From positions 806,001 to 870,000 of the forward strand of contig NZ_CP031396.1 of assembly GCF_003363755.1 (NCBI RefSeq): a DNA stretch of 64,000 nt, read 5' to 3'. Source of the DNA: Pseudomonas protegens. Its GTDB lineage: Bacteria > Pseudomonadota > Gammaproteobacteria > Pseudomonadales > Pseudomonadaceae. Positions 27,840 through 36,014 of this stretch are shown in pieces. The first letter of the stretch is position 1, and each line of letters opens with the position of its first letter. Below the pieces are notes generated by a model, which worked only from the letters and a program-made list of their open reading frames with translations, was not told the origin of the DNA and ran no database searches. The translations under genes were made by a program, and so were the position numbers.

Positions 27840-28260
27840 ATGTTCGCGTCAGTCGACACTGCACATTTTGTGCTGTCCATCCCTGCCGTTCGCCACGACC
27901 TCAAGGGGCTGGCCTTCAAGGGTTGCGAAGCCATCTGCGAGCTGTATGCGATCCGTATCGAGCTGATTTCGGACAACCCTATGCGTTGTACGAAAACCCT
28001 TGATACTCGGTGATGCTGCGTTGAAAACGGTCTCGTGCGCGAGTCCGATCGGAATGCTCATTTACACCCCGTGAAGTCGAACGCGACCCCGGCCGTTCCT
28101 CGACCGTTTTCGCCTTGCCTGACCTTCGTCTCGAAACTTTTCGGATAGAGCCTAATGTCGAGCTGAAAAGCCTACTCAACCAACCGGCTTCCTTGCAGTT
28201 CGGCCTGGATGGTGAAGGCATCCACGGCCTGATCGACGATTATCGAAATCGGCGACTGCG
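27840..28260 (+). pseudogene. vgrG 5' fragment interrupted by a MITE
   Basis: ATG 27840 with AAGGA upstream begins MFASVDTAHFVLSIPAVRHD and continues as a VgrG N-terminus to LISDNP at 27981. The frame is then broken by a 171-bp element (27982-28152) and resumes at TAATGTCGAG as NVELKSLLNQPASLQFGLDGEGIHGLI. Joining the two sides across one TA restores codons for DNPNVELK without a gap. After about 28240 similarity fades, so the remaining 500 or more residues of VgrG have been lost too. Confidence 0.8.
27982..28152. mobile_element. MITE-like element, copy 1 (171 bp)
   Basis: A non-coding element that shares long stretches with 62854-62994. Ends are imperfect terminal inverted repeats (TGCGTTGTACGAAAA at the left, TTTTCGGATAGAGCC at the right, related to GGCTnTGTACGAAAAG). 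It is flanked by TA on both sides, which reads as a TA target duplication inside vgrG. There is no transposase; it would need one from a related insertion sequence elsewhere. Confidence 0.78.
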
Positions 28261-28309
28261 GTAAATGCATGAACCGCTATGCCAGCGAGAAACTTGGCCA
28301 TGAGGCAAT

Positions 28310-28625
28310 TTGATCAGCCGCGCATCGAAAACGCCCTCGGCCTTTCCAGCCAAAGCTACAACTTACATACCGACCAGATCGGCACACCGTAGGAAATGAC
28401 CGATGTCGGAGGACTCGAGGTGCCGCGCGTACTACAAAGCATGAGGAGAACGCTATCGCAGAATCGGATTGAGCAGAATCTGTGTTTTCAGGGGGTATCA
28501 CGTTTAGGAAAGAGGACTGAACTACAGCACCTTCGGTAAGACGATCCGGCGGGGGGGACGATTTCCCACGCAAGGTCCGATTGAGTTGATGGGCGGGGAT
28601 AACCTACATCGACATACGCCGACAA
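28310..28625 (+). pseudogene. Decayed rhs core fragment
   Basis: Translations in shifting frames give Rhs core landmarks in order: YNLHTDQIGTP (28357-28389) then a stop and EMTDVGG, then RIEQNLCFQG (around 28465-28495), GLNYSTF (around 28513-28535) and GRFPTQGPIELMGGDNL (28556-28608). These match the end of the Rhs repeat domain (HTDxxGTPxEMTD, GLxYxxxRYYDP, GRFxxQDPIGLxGGxN). Several frameshifts and stops show an old remnant. No variable toxin tip is recognisable after it. Confidence 0.75.
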
Positions 28626-28728
28626 CAAACCGTGTTCAGCACTTGACCAGACTTGAGCGTTTGAAACGTACTCAATTCTGGACTTAAACGCACTGGATGA
28701 TGCTGGATTTGAGCGAAAAGCACAGAAA

Positions 28729-28758
28729 CGAAAAAAGGACCCGGAGGTCCTTTTTTCG
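28729..28758 (-). terminator. Rho-independent terminator of the tRNA-Gly/pgsA transcript
   Basis: Stem GGACC/GGTCC extended by A6/T6 (28731-28741 with 28746-28756) and a 4-nt loop, with a clean T run on the minus strand. It lies 40 bp downstream of the tRNA 3' end and is also plausible in the plus direction. Confidence 0.88.
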
Positions 28759-28797
28759 ATCGCAGTAGAAATCGACTGAATTCTACAACGCTATATT

Positions 28798-28873
<76 letters not shown>

Positions 28874-28938
28874 ATCGTCTTGGTGTTGCGCATTCTATAG
28901 AAATCCGAATGCGCGTCAAGCCCTTGATTCAAAAATAC

Positions 28939-29499
28939 TTATTTTTTCTCGTTGTCGATTTTCAGATGCGGCCAGGCGGCCCGCAGATACTGCAGCATCG
29001 ACCACAAGGTTAGCCCCGCCGCTACCAGCAGCAAGGCATAGCCCACCAAGACCCAGAAGCTGAAGTCCGAAGGGTTGGCCAGGAGGATCACCAGCGCCAG
29101 CATCTGCGCTGCTGTTTTCCATTTGCCCATATTGGACACTGCCACCTGGGCCCGGGCGCCAAGTTCGGCCATCCATTCGCGCAGTGCCGAAACAACAATC
29201 TCGCGACCGATGATCACGGCTGCCGGCAAGGTCAGCCACAGGTTGCCGTGCTCTTGCACCAGCAGCACCAGGGCCACCGCCACCATCAGCTTGTCAGCTA
29301 CAGGGTCGAGGAACGCGCCAAACGGCGTGCTCTGCTGCAGGCGTCGTGCCAGGTAGCCATCCAACCAGTCAGTGGCAGCCGCGAAGGCAAAGACTGAACT
29401 GGCTGCCATGTAGCTCCAGCTATAGGGCAAATAGAACAGCAATATGAAAATCGGGATGAGCAGGACGCGTAGAACGGTGATCAGATTAGGGATATTCAT
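28939..29499 (-). CDS. pgsA: CDP-diacylglycerol-glycerol-3-phosphate 3-phosphatidyltransferase
   Basis: 186 aa inner membrane enzyme that makes phosphatidylglycerophosphate, the committed step to phosphatidylglycerol. The CDP-alcohol phosphotransferase motif D-G-x2-A-R-x8-G-x3-D-x3-D is complete in [20 protein letters not shown] and the following VAD. ATG 29499 ([11 protein letters not shown]) is preferred over the GTG two codons earlier. It lies 32 bp downstream of uvrC in the gacA-uvrC-pgsA order. Confidence 0.95.
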   Translation of the reverse strand: MNIPNLITVLRVLLIPIFILLFYLPYSWSYMAASSVFAFAAATDWLDGYLARRLQQSTPFGAFLDPVADKLMVAVALVLLVQEHGNLWLTLPAAVIIGREIVVSALREWMAELGARAQVAVSNMGKWKTAAQMLALVILLANPSDFSFWVLVGYALLLVAAGLTLWSMLQYLRAAWPHLKIDNEKK

Positions 29500-29531
29500 C
29501 GGCACAACTGGCTACGAGGTGATTGGGCATT

Positions 29532-31355
29532 CTACTCGCTGTGCAGGTTTGCATAAATCAACTCTGCGAGCTTTTTACTGATTCCCGGTGCTTTGGCTAT
29601 CTCGTCGATGCTGGCACGAGACAGTTCTTGCAATCCACCAAAATGTTTAAGAAGGTCCCGCCGACGCTTCGGGCCAACGCCCGCCACCCCTTCCAGGGTC
29701 GAGGTACGCCGGTTTTTTCCACGTCGGGCACGGTGACCGGTGATCGCGAAGCGGTGAGCCTCATCGCGGATTTGCTGAATCAGGTGTAACGCCGGTGAGT
29801 CGCCTTTGAGGGTGAACTCGTGGGCGGCGTCATTCAGGTACAAGGTCTCGAAACCCGCCTTGCGGGTCGCCCCCTTGGCTACGCCGAGGAGGATCAGGTC
29901 CGGTACCGCCAGTTCATTGAGCACGTCGCGAGCCATGGACAACTGCCCCTTGCCGCCATCCACCAGAAGGATATCCGGCAGCTTGCCTTCGCCTTCCTTG
30001 AGCTTGCTGAAGCGCCGGGTAAGAGCCTGATGCATGGCCGCATAGTCGTCTCCGGCGGTGACGCCCTCAATGTTGTAACGGCGGTAATCGGATTTCAGCG
30101 GCCCTTCCGGACCGAACACCACGCAGGAGGCCACTGTGGCCTCGCCGCTGGAGTGGCTGATGTCGTAGCACTCCAGGCGCTGCGGTGGCTCGTCCAGGTT
30201 CAGAACTTCAGCCAGGGCTTCAAAGCGCGCGGCTACGTGCTGGCGGTTGGCCAAGCGTGCACTCAGAGCCTGTTCGGCATTGGTCACCGCCAGTTGCTGC
30301 CAGCGGGCACGGGTGCCACGGACCCGGTGACTGATGGTCAGCTCGCGGCCCCGCAGTTCGTAAATGGCGGCGACCAGCGTCGGGAAGTCTTCGTGCACCA
30401 CGTTGACGATCAACTCCGCAGGCAGATCGCGCTCAGGACTGCTGACAAAATACTGACCCAGAAAGGCCGACATGACTTGCGCTACATCTTCCTCGATGCC
30501 CACCTGGGGAAAGAAGTTCTTGCTACCCAGCACCCGACCGCCACGCACGCTGATCAGGTGCACGCAGGCGCCACCCGGGTTAACGAAGGCCGCGACCACA
30601 TCCACATCACCGGTGCCACCTTCCATGCTTTGCTGGTCCTGGACTCGGCGCAGCAGGGAAATCTGGTCCCGCAACTCGGCGGCCTTTTCAAAATCCAGAG
30701 TGCCGGCGGCCGCCTCCATGGCACTGGAAAGTTCGTCGGTCAAGGCGTTGCTACGCCCCTCCAGGAACATGACCGAGTGGCGCACGTCTTCGGCATAGAT
30801 CTCGGGTTCCACCAGGCCGACGCAAGGCGCCTTGCAGCGTTTGATCTGGTACTGCAGGCAGGGCCGCGTGCGGTTTTTGTAATAGCTGTCCTCGCACTGG
30901 CGGACCATGAAGGTCTTCTGCAACAGGCTGAGGCTTTCCCGAATGGCACCGGCACTGGGGTATGGCCCGAAATATTTGCCCTTGTGCTTCTTCGCCCCGC
31001 GATGAATGCTGAAACGCGGAAAATCGCCATCCGAAAGAAACACATAGGGATAGGACTTATCGTCGCGCAAGAGAATGTTGTAGGGCGGCCGCCACTCCTT
31101 GATCAGCGTCTGCTCCAGCAGCAGCGCTTCGGTCTCGTTGGCGGTAATGGTGGTTTCGATCTGCGCGATACGCGCCACCAGGGCTGCGGTCTTCGGTGCC
31201 TGGCCGGTCTTGCGGAAATAGCTGGACAGCCGGTTTTTCAGATTCTTGGCTTTGCCCACGTAAAGCAGGCGTGCATCGCTGTCGAACATGCGATACACGC
31301 CGGGACGGCCACTGCAGGTAGAAAGAAAGGCACTGGGATCAAACAGGTCAGTCAT
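29532..31355 (-). CDS. uvrC: Excinuclease ABC subunit C
   Basis: 607 aa, full length. It has the N-terminal GIY-YIG nuclease domain ([20 protein letters not shown]), a Cys-rich linker near 150-175, a UVR motif near 200 ([20 protein letters not shown]), the RNase H-like C-terminal nuclease with [10 protein letters not shown], and terminal helix-hairpin-helix repeats ([20 protein letters not shown]). It makes both incisions in nucleotide excision repair. ATG 31355 ([12 protein letters not shown]) fits the family start. It lies 1-2 nt from the gacA stop, as in other pseudomonads. Confidence 0.97.
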   Translation of the reverse strand: MTDLFDPSAFLSTCSGRPGVYRMFDSDARLLYVGKAKNLKNRLSSYFRKTGQAPKTAALVARIAQIETTITANETEALLLEQTLIKEWRPPYNILLRDDKSYPYVFLSDGDFPRFSIHRGAKKHKGKYFGPYPSAGAIRESLSLLQKTFMVRQCEDSYYKNRTRPCLQYQIKRCKAPCVGLVEPEIYAEDVRHSVMFLEGRSNALTDELSSAMEAAAGTLDFEKAAELRDQISLLRRVQDQQSMEGGTGDVDVVAAFVNPGGACVHLISVRGGRVLGSKNFFPQVGIEEDVAQVMSAFLGQYFVSSPERDLPAELIVNVVHEDFPTLVAAIYELRGRELTISHRVRGTRARWQQLAVTNAEQALSARLANRQHVAARFEALAEVLNLDEPPQRLECYDISHSSGEATVASCVVFGPEGPLKSDYRRYNIEGVTAGDDYAAMHQALTRRFSKLKEGEGKLPDILLVDGGKGQLSMARDVLNELAVPDLILLGVAKGATRKAGFETLYLNDAAHEFTLKGDSPALHLIQQIRDEAHRFAITGHRARRGKNRRTSTLEGVAGVGPKRRRDLLKHFGGLQELSRASIDEIAKAPGISKKLAELIYANLHSE

Positions 31356-31356
31356 T

Positions 31357-31998
31357 TCAGAGGCTGGCATCAACCATGCCATGACGAACCGCCAGTAGCG
31401 TCAACTCGACATCACTACTGATCGACAGCTTCTCGAAAATACGATAGCGGTAGGTGTTCACGGTTTTCGGCGACAGACACAGCTTGTCGGAGATGATCTG
31501 CACCTTCTGGCAACCGACAATCATCAGCGCAATCTGAATTTCCCGCTCCGACAAGGCATCGAACGGGGAATCACTGGAAGGCTGGAACGATTTGAACACC
31601 AGTTGCTGAGCAATCTGCGGGCTGATGTAACGCTGACCGGCAAAAACCAGGCGAATGGCCTGGACCATTTCATTGAGGCCCGCGCCCTTGGTCAGGTAGC
31701 CCGCCGCACCGGCCTGCAGCAACCGCGTCGGAAACGGATCTTCCTCGCAGACAGTCACCGCCACGACCTTGATATCCGGATGACTGCGCAGCAATTTGCG
31801 CGTGGCCTCAAGGCCGCCGATCCCGGGCATCTTTACGTCCATCAGGACCACATCGGGCTTCAACTCCCGAGCCTTGAGCAGGGATTCTTCCCCTGACTCC
31901 GCCTGCCCGACTACTTGCAGGCCATCGATGTCAGCCAACATTCGTGTAATGCCCGTACGAACGAGATCATGGTCATCGACTACTAGCACCCTAATCAA
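31357..31998 (-). CDS. gacA: GacA response regulator
   Basis: 213 aa NarL/FixJ-type response regulator of the GacS/GacA system, which activates RsmX/Y/Z small RNAs and thereby secondary metabolism, exoenzymes and biofilm traits. The receiver has D8/D9, the phospho-acceptor D54 in LMDVKMPG and K in YLTKGAG; the LuxR-type helix-turn-helix follows ([18 protein letters not shown] to [12 protein letters not shown]). The start is TTG at 31998 with GAGGTG 6 nt upstream; no in-frame ATG gives a complete receiver. The reading frame is intact, so no gac-minus lesion is visible. Confidence 0.96.
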   Translation of the reverse strand: MIRVLVVDDHDLVRTGITRMLADIDGLQVVGQAESGEESLLKARELKPDVVLMDVKMPGIGGLEATRKLLRSHPDIKVVAVTVCEEDPFPTRLLQAGAAGYLTKGAGLNEMVQAIRLVFAGQRYISPQIAQQLVFKSFQPSSDSPFDALSEREIQIALMIVGCQKVQIISDKLCLSPKTVNTYRYRIFEKLSISSDVELTLLAVRHGMVDASL

Positions 31999-32468
31999 GC
32001 AGACACCTCGCGATTTGGTCTTTATAGGTTGCCGGATACCTTAGCAAAAAGCGACGTACAAACCTAATCACAAGCGCTATATAAAAAACATCGGCAAGCG
32101 ATAAGAGACGCCGCCAACCTGAAGCGAGAAAACGCTCTGGCTTCAGGGCTCGGCGATCAGGGGCTTTTGCGCAGAATCTGGATCTACGACAACTCGCCAG
32201 GGTCCTGGTCAGACGAAAGATTGCCCTCTGATCGTCCTTGAACAGTACCCTCAAGCAATTTGAACGGTTTTGAACTATGCCCGGTATTCGCATTGCCGCA
32301 CAAGCCAAGCCAGGCGCGAGCTTCAAGGTAAATCGGTTCAACACTTTTCCCACTGGCAGAGGCTCGATCCCGCACATACCTTTCCACCTCTGGCAGGCCG
32401 CAAGAACAGCAAACGGGATTGAACCCACAAGGTTGCGCTCAATTGCCGCAGGAGCCTTCCAGAGGATC
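31999..32468. other. Intergenic region upstream of gacA
   Basis: 470 bp between gacA and the GNAT gene. It must include the gacA promoter. A minus-strand frame at 32184-32387 (GTG start, 67 codons, VERYVRDRASASGKSVEPIY at its N-terminus) has coding-like composition but a weak ribosome-binding site and no family I recognise. It could be a short gene or a fragment, and I do not call it as a CDS. Confidence 0.35.
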
Positions 32469-32903
32469 TTAGGCGCATGAGCATTCCATCCGCAAAAAGC
32501 ACTCCTCCTCACCCACCACCTTCAACCCCACCCGCTCGTATAGTCGCTGTGCCGGGTTGCCTTTGAACACAGTCAGACGCAACAAGCCCCGCCGCTCCGA
32601 GCGGGCCTTTTCCATCACCTGCAACAGCGTCCAGGCTCCGGCTCCCTGCCCCCGCCACGCCTCCAGTACGTGCAACTCACGGATGTAGACGGCGCGCAGG
32701 TCCCTGCTCAAGCTGACAAACCCCAATACCTTGGCCCCCGAGCAAATCAAAAGATTCTCGCGACCGCTCCACGCCACATCAAACGCCTCGTCAAGCCACA
32801 ACAGATCATTGCGAATGTAATAGCGCAGCATCGTGGAACGAGTCAGATCCCGGGCGAAGGCCAAATCCGCCTCAGCCGCCGGACGCAATTGAAAGGCGCT
32901 CAT
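32469..32903 (-). CDS. GNAT-family N-acetyltransferase
   Basis: 144 aa. The GNAT core has strand beta4 VYIRELHVLEAWRGQGAGAW, which holds the acetyl-CoA pyrophosphate loop (RGQGAG), followed by KGNPAQRLYERVGLKVVGEE, typical of the C-terminal motif B. The substrate is unknown. ATG 32903 overlaps the stop of the nitrilase-family gene (TGATG), so the two are co-translated. Confidence 0.85.
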   Translation of the reverse strand: MSAFQLRPAAEADLAFARDLTRSTMLRYYIRNDLLWLDEAFDVAWSGRENLLICSGAKVLGFVSLSRDLRAVYIRELHVLEAWRGQGAGAWTLLQVMEKARSERRGLLRLTVFKGNPAQRLYERVGLKVVGEEECFLRMECSCA

Positions 32904-33658
32904 CAACCCGCAACCGCCCGCGCTTCGACCCGCCATTGCCCCCCATCGCGCCGGGCGATCAGCAGCGCTTCGCCGACGCCTTCCACAGCACCCAGCAATT
33001 GTCCCTGGGCGCTCCAGATTGCGCTGCGCCCGGCACAGGACCAGCCGCCGCTGGGTCCGCCATGGTTGGCCATCAGCACCAGTATCCCGTGGTCCCGGGC
33101 ATATCCTTGCAACAGAGCACTGTCGACGGCATACCCGCCTTCACTGATCAACACCCCGGCGGCGTAGATGCCGGCGCCAGCGTCCACCGCAGCCTGCACA
33201 TGGCTGGCATGACAGAAATCCGCGCATACCGCCAAGGCCAGGACCTCATTCCCCAACTGCAACGGCGCGCCACCGCTACCCGGAGCAAAAAATCGCTCCT
33301 CTCCAGGGTGCAGATGCTGCTTGCTATAAACCGCCAGCGAGCCGTCCGCCCCCAGCACCAGTGCGCCAATCAGCACCGGTCCATCGACGGCCAAGCGAAT
33401 CGGCATGCCCACCACCGTCGTCAGCTTCAACTCGCGGGCCAGATTGCGCAGTGGCTGCAGCCGCGGGGAGTCGGGCGGCAGCGCCAGTTCAGCGACCAAC
33501 TGCGGTTCATAGCCAGTCAGGGACAGTTCAGGAAACACCAGCAACTGCACCCCCTGCTGCGCTGCCAACCCCATCAAATGCTGATGTCGGGCCAGATTCG
33601 CCGACAAGTCTCCAGCAATGGACACCGATTGGGCGGCAGCGAGGGTCAGCACGGTCAT
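32903..33658 (-). CDS. Carbon-nitrogen hydrolase (nitrilase superfamily)
   Basis: 251 aa. The catalytic triad is visible: E44 in LLVFPELSLTGYE, K113 in VYSKQHLHPGE and C145 in ALAVCADFCH. Such enzymes hydrolyse amides or nitriles of small molecules; the substrate is not predictable. ATG 33658 (MTVLTLAAAQ) is chosen because AAGGA lies 7 nt upstream, while the nearer ATG is too close to it. Confidence 0.88.
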   Translation of the reverse strand: MTVLTLAAAQSVSIAGDLSANLARHQHLMGLAAQQGVQLLVFPELSLTGYEPQLVAELALPPDSPRLQPLRNLARELKLTTVVGMPIRLAVDGPVLIGALVLGADGSLAVYSKQHLHPGEERFFAPGSGGAPLQLGNEVLALAVCADFCHASHVQAAVDAGAGIYAAGVLISEGGYAVDSALLQGYARDHGILVLMANHGGPSGGWSCAGRSAIWSAQGQLLGAVEGVGEALLIARRDGGQWRVEARAVAG

Positions 33659-33815
33659 GGACATTCCTTGGCGAGACAACGAGAGGCAGCGGCGAGTGTG
33701 GCATAAATCCTTTCACGGCTTAATCCATGGCTCATTGCATCAGCTCTCATAGAAATTACTGATTGAATCGCGGCCCCGGCCTCGAGTAAGCTCGCCCCAC
33801 TTCACGGAGAAACTC

Positions 33816-33950
33816 ATGTTGTCCCAGACCCTTTCCCTGCATCGCCACACCGCCAGCGCACTGCGTTCGGTTGCGGCTGCTCGGGTCAACGGCACCAGTG
33901 CTCCGGCGAGCTTTTATTTTGGGTATTGGTTTAGCCACTGGCGCGCCTGA
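33816..33950 (+). CDS. Aromatic-rich leader peptide upstream of DAHP synthase
   Basis: 44-codon ORF with GGAGA 5-6 nt before ATG. Its C-terminus is FYFGYWFSHWRA: seven of ten residues in FYFGYWFSHW are Phe, Tyr or Trp. It ends just before an RNA region that can form either a terminator hairpin (33998-34027) or an alternative pairing (33954-33961 with 34003-34010). This is the layout of a transcription attenuator that senses charged tRNA-Phe, tRNA-Tyr and tRNA-Trp. The peptide itself probably has no function beyond translation. Confidence 0.78.
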   Translation: MLSQTLSLHRHTASALRSVAAARVNGTSAPASFYFGYWFSHWRA

Positions 33951-33953
33951 TAC

Positions 33954-34036
33954 CCAACCGGCGCCCACTTTAACGGGTCGCCTACCAGAGAATTCTCAAC
34001 CCCCGGTCGGCCTCCCGACCGGGGGTTTTGTTTTTT
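33954..34036 (+). promoter_or_regulatory. Attenuator: antiterminator and rho-independent terminator
   Basis: Terminator: 13-bp stem 33998-34010 with 34015-34027, loop of 4, then TTGTTTTTT. Competing pairing: CCAACCGG at 33954-33961 can pair 7 of 8 positions with CCGGTCGG at 34003-34010, the left arm of the terminator. A ribosome finishing the leader at 33950 would cover 33954-33961 and allow termination; a ribosome stalled on the aromatic codons (33904-33942) would leave it free and permit read-through to DAHP synthase. Confidence 0.75.
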
Positions 34037-34098
34037 CAGGCTCGACGTTTTCAACCACGACTTTCAGCGACATACCGAACTTACCGAGGATTTTCCCC

Positions 34099-34251
34099 AT
34101 GAACTACGCCACCTATTACCGCTACGACATGTTCTCCACCTGGCGATTTAGCAGCCTCCGCTCGGGACAGCCTGCCGCCTCCGATCGGTCACCTACCGGT
34201 GGCAATTGCACACTTGTGGCCAGTACGGCCAATTGTCGAACACCCCAGTAG
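34099..34251 (+). CDS. Second Tyr-rich short ORF upstream of DAHP synthase
   Basis: 50-codon ORF with GAGGA 8 nt before ATG, located after the first terminator. It begins MNYATYYRYDMFSTWRFSSL: four Tyr in the first nine residues, then Phe, Trp and Phe. The pattern and place suggest a second leader peptide acting in series. An imperfect hairpin formed by CAATTG repeats (34201-34206 and 34232-34237) with TGGCC/GGCCA inside lies in its 3' part, but I see no clear second T-tract terminator. Confidence 0.6.
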   Translation: MNYATYYRYDMFSTWRFSSLRSGQPAASDRSPTGGNCTLVASTANCRTPQ

Positions 34252-34297
34252 GGCCGCGCGCGGGACATCACCCGCCGCCCGCCCAGGAAGACCGAAC

Positions 34298-35389
34298 ATG
34301 AACTCGTCCGTATCCGCTCTGCCCCTGTCCGCCCACGTCAGCGCCAACGAAACCCTGACCCAGCGCCTGCCCAGCTCTCTGGAGCTCAAGCAGCAATTGC
34401 CGCTGTCTCTGGCCCTGAGCCAGCAAGTTGCCGCCCACCGCCAGGCGGTACGCGCCATTCTCGAAGGCCGCGACCAGCGCCTGCTGGTGGTAGTCGGCCC
34501 CTGCTCCATCCACGACCCGCAATCAGCCCTGGAATACGCCGCCAACCTGGCCCGCCTGGCCGAAGAAGTGAGCGACCAGATGCTCCTGGTGATGCGCGCC
34601 TACGTCGAAAAACCCCGCACCACAGTGGGGTGGAAAGGCCTGGCCTACGACCCGGACCTGGATGGCAGCGACGACATGGCCGGCGGCCTGACCCTGTCCC
34701 GGGAACTGATGCGCGAAATGCTGCGCCTGGGCCTGCCGATTGCCACCGAATTGCTGCAGCCCATGGCCGCCGGCTACTTCGACGACCTGTTGAGCTGGGT
34801 CGCCATTGGCGCCCGCACCACCGAATCGCAGATCCACCGCGAGATGGCCAGCGGCCTGGAGATGCCCGTAGGCTTCAAGAACGGCACCGACGGCGGCGTC
34901 GCCATCGCCTGTGATGCCATGCGTTCGGCTGCCCACCCCCACCGCCATTTCGGCGTCGACAGCCAGGGCCATCCGGCGATCATCCAGACTCCGGGCAACC
35001 CCGACACTCATCTGGTATTGCGGGGCGGCCACAGCGGCCCGAACTACGACCGCCAGAGCGTGGCCCAGGTCCAGCGCGACCTGCACAAGCTAAAGATACC
35101 GGCGCGGATCATGGTGGACTGCAGCCACGCCAACAGCGGCAAGGACCCACTGCGCCAACCGGCGGTATTCAACGACGTACTGGAGCAACGCCTGCAGGGC
35201 GACACTTCGCTGATGGGGGTGATGCTGGAAAGCCACCTGTTCGAAGGCTGCCAGCCCCTGAGCGGCCAACTGCGCTACGGCGTCTCCGTGACCGACGGCT
35301 GCCTGGGCTGGAGCGCGACCGAGCAATTGCTGCGCAATGCCGCGCAACAACTGCAGCACGCACACAAGGTCGCTGCCGTCCCCGCCTGA
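34298..35389 (+). CDS. 3-deoxy-7-phosphoheptulonate (DAHP) synthase, class I
   Basis: 363 aa. It condenses phosphoenolpyruvate and erythrose 4-phosphate, the entry step to the shikimate pathway. Type I-alpha signatures are VVVGPCSIHDP, MRAYVEKPRTTVGWKGL, TESQIHREMASGLEMPVGFKNGT, LRGGHSGPNY and MVDCSHANSGKD; metal ligands Cys, His, Glu and Asp are in these segments. AGGAAG lies 9 nt before ATG. Such enzymes are normally feedback-inhibited by one aromatic amino acid. The two aromatic leader ORFs upstream add control at the transcriptional level. Confidence 0.94.
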   Translation: MNSSVSALPLSAHVSANETLTQRLPSSLELKQQLPLSLALSQQVAAHRQAVRAILEGRDQRLLVVVGPCSIHDPQSALEYAANLARLAEEVSDQMLLVMRAYVEKPRTTVGWKGLAYDPDLDGSDDMAGGLTLSRELMREMLRLGLPIATELLQPMAAGYFDDLLSWVAIGARTTESQIHREMASGLEMPVGFKNGTDGGVAIACDAMRSAAHPHRHFGVDSQGHPAIIQTPGNPDTHLVLRGGHSGPNYDRQSVAQVQRDLHKLKIPARIMVDCSHANSGKDPLRQPAVFNDVLEQRLQGDTSLMGVMLESHLFEGCQPLSGQLRYGVSVTDGCLGWSATEQLLRNAAQQLQHAHKVAAVPA

Positions 35390-35407
35390 CCGCCCCTGCT
35401 GCAGGCA

Positions 35408-35470
35408 CTGGCTTGCCAGCGAAGACGTCCCCAAGAGCAGCGACTTCTTCGCCAGCAAGCCGGCTTCTGT
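35408..35470. repeat. REP-type inverted pair
   Basis: GGCTTGCCAGCGAAG is followed by its inverted form CTTCGCCAGCAAGCCGGC, separated by about 25 bp. It belongs to the extragenic palindrome family also seen at 51050, 52069 and 63714. It lies in the gap between DAHP synthase and the parvulin gene. Confidence 0.65.
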
Positions 35471-35601
35471 AACACCCGCCGCGCCCGCAAGAGCGTGGCT
35501 GCCCGCGAAGGCGCCAGACGGCAACGCCTTGAAGGAACTTTGAGAAGAAATAGCCACCTGAATCCGGTAGGCTCTCAACTTTCTTGAAAGGAGCAACATC
35601 C

Positions 35602-35883
35602 ATGGCCAAAGCCACTGCCCGTCACATCCTGGTTGCCAGCGAAGCCAAGTGCAACGAACTCAAAGCCGAGATCGAAGCCGGCGCCGACTTCGCCGAAGTC
35701 GCGAAAAAGAACTCCACCTGCCCGTCCAGCCGTGACGGCGGCAACCTGGGCTCCTTCGGCCCGGGCCAGATGGTCAAGGAATTCGACACCGTGGTGTTCA
35801 GCGCTCCCGTGAACGTCGTGCAAGGTCCGGTGAAAACCCAGTTCGGTTACCACCTGCTGGAAGTCACCAGCCGCCAGGACTGA
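35602..35883 (+). CDS. Parvulin-type peptidyl-prolyl isomerase (PpiC-like)
   Basis: 93 aa single-domain parvulin without signal peptide. The conserved segments are ARHILVASEAKCNELKAEIE, FAEVAKKNSTCPSSRDGGNLG, FGPGQMVKEFDTVVF and VKTQFGYHLLEVTSR. It catalyses cis-trans isomerisation of prolyl bonds in the cytoplasm. GAAAGGAG precedes the ATG. A paralogue of 91 aa lies at 50757. Confidence 0.93.
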   Translation: MAKATARHILVASEAKCNELKAEIEAGADFAEVAKKNSTCPSSRDGGNLGSFGPGQMVKEFDTVVFSAPVNVVQGPVKTQFGYHLLEVTSRQD

Positions 35884-36014
35884 TCCCCTCGCGACTGCGT
35901 CTGCTCAACGGCCCGCCTCCTGGTGGGCCGTTGTGTTTGTGAAAGCGGCTGGCCAGTCACGCGCCGCTAGCGTACAAATCGTGGTCATCGATCACCCGGC
36001 TCCTAAGGCTGACA

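Noticed and set aside
27780..28013. 77-codon ORF starting 27780 as a complete small gene
   Set aside because: Its real start is ATG 27840 and it is the N-terminus of VgrG cut by a repeat element; the last ten codons are read from that element.
31991..32512. 173-codon ORF upstream of gacA
   Set aside because: It overlaps the gacA start and the end of the GNAT gene in other frames, lacks a ribosome-binding site and has no recognisable family.
34201..34237. Second full terminator after the second leader ORF
   Set aside because: The hairpin has a 9-nt bulge and no T tract follows, so I list it only as possible structure.
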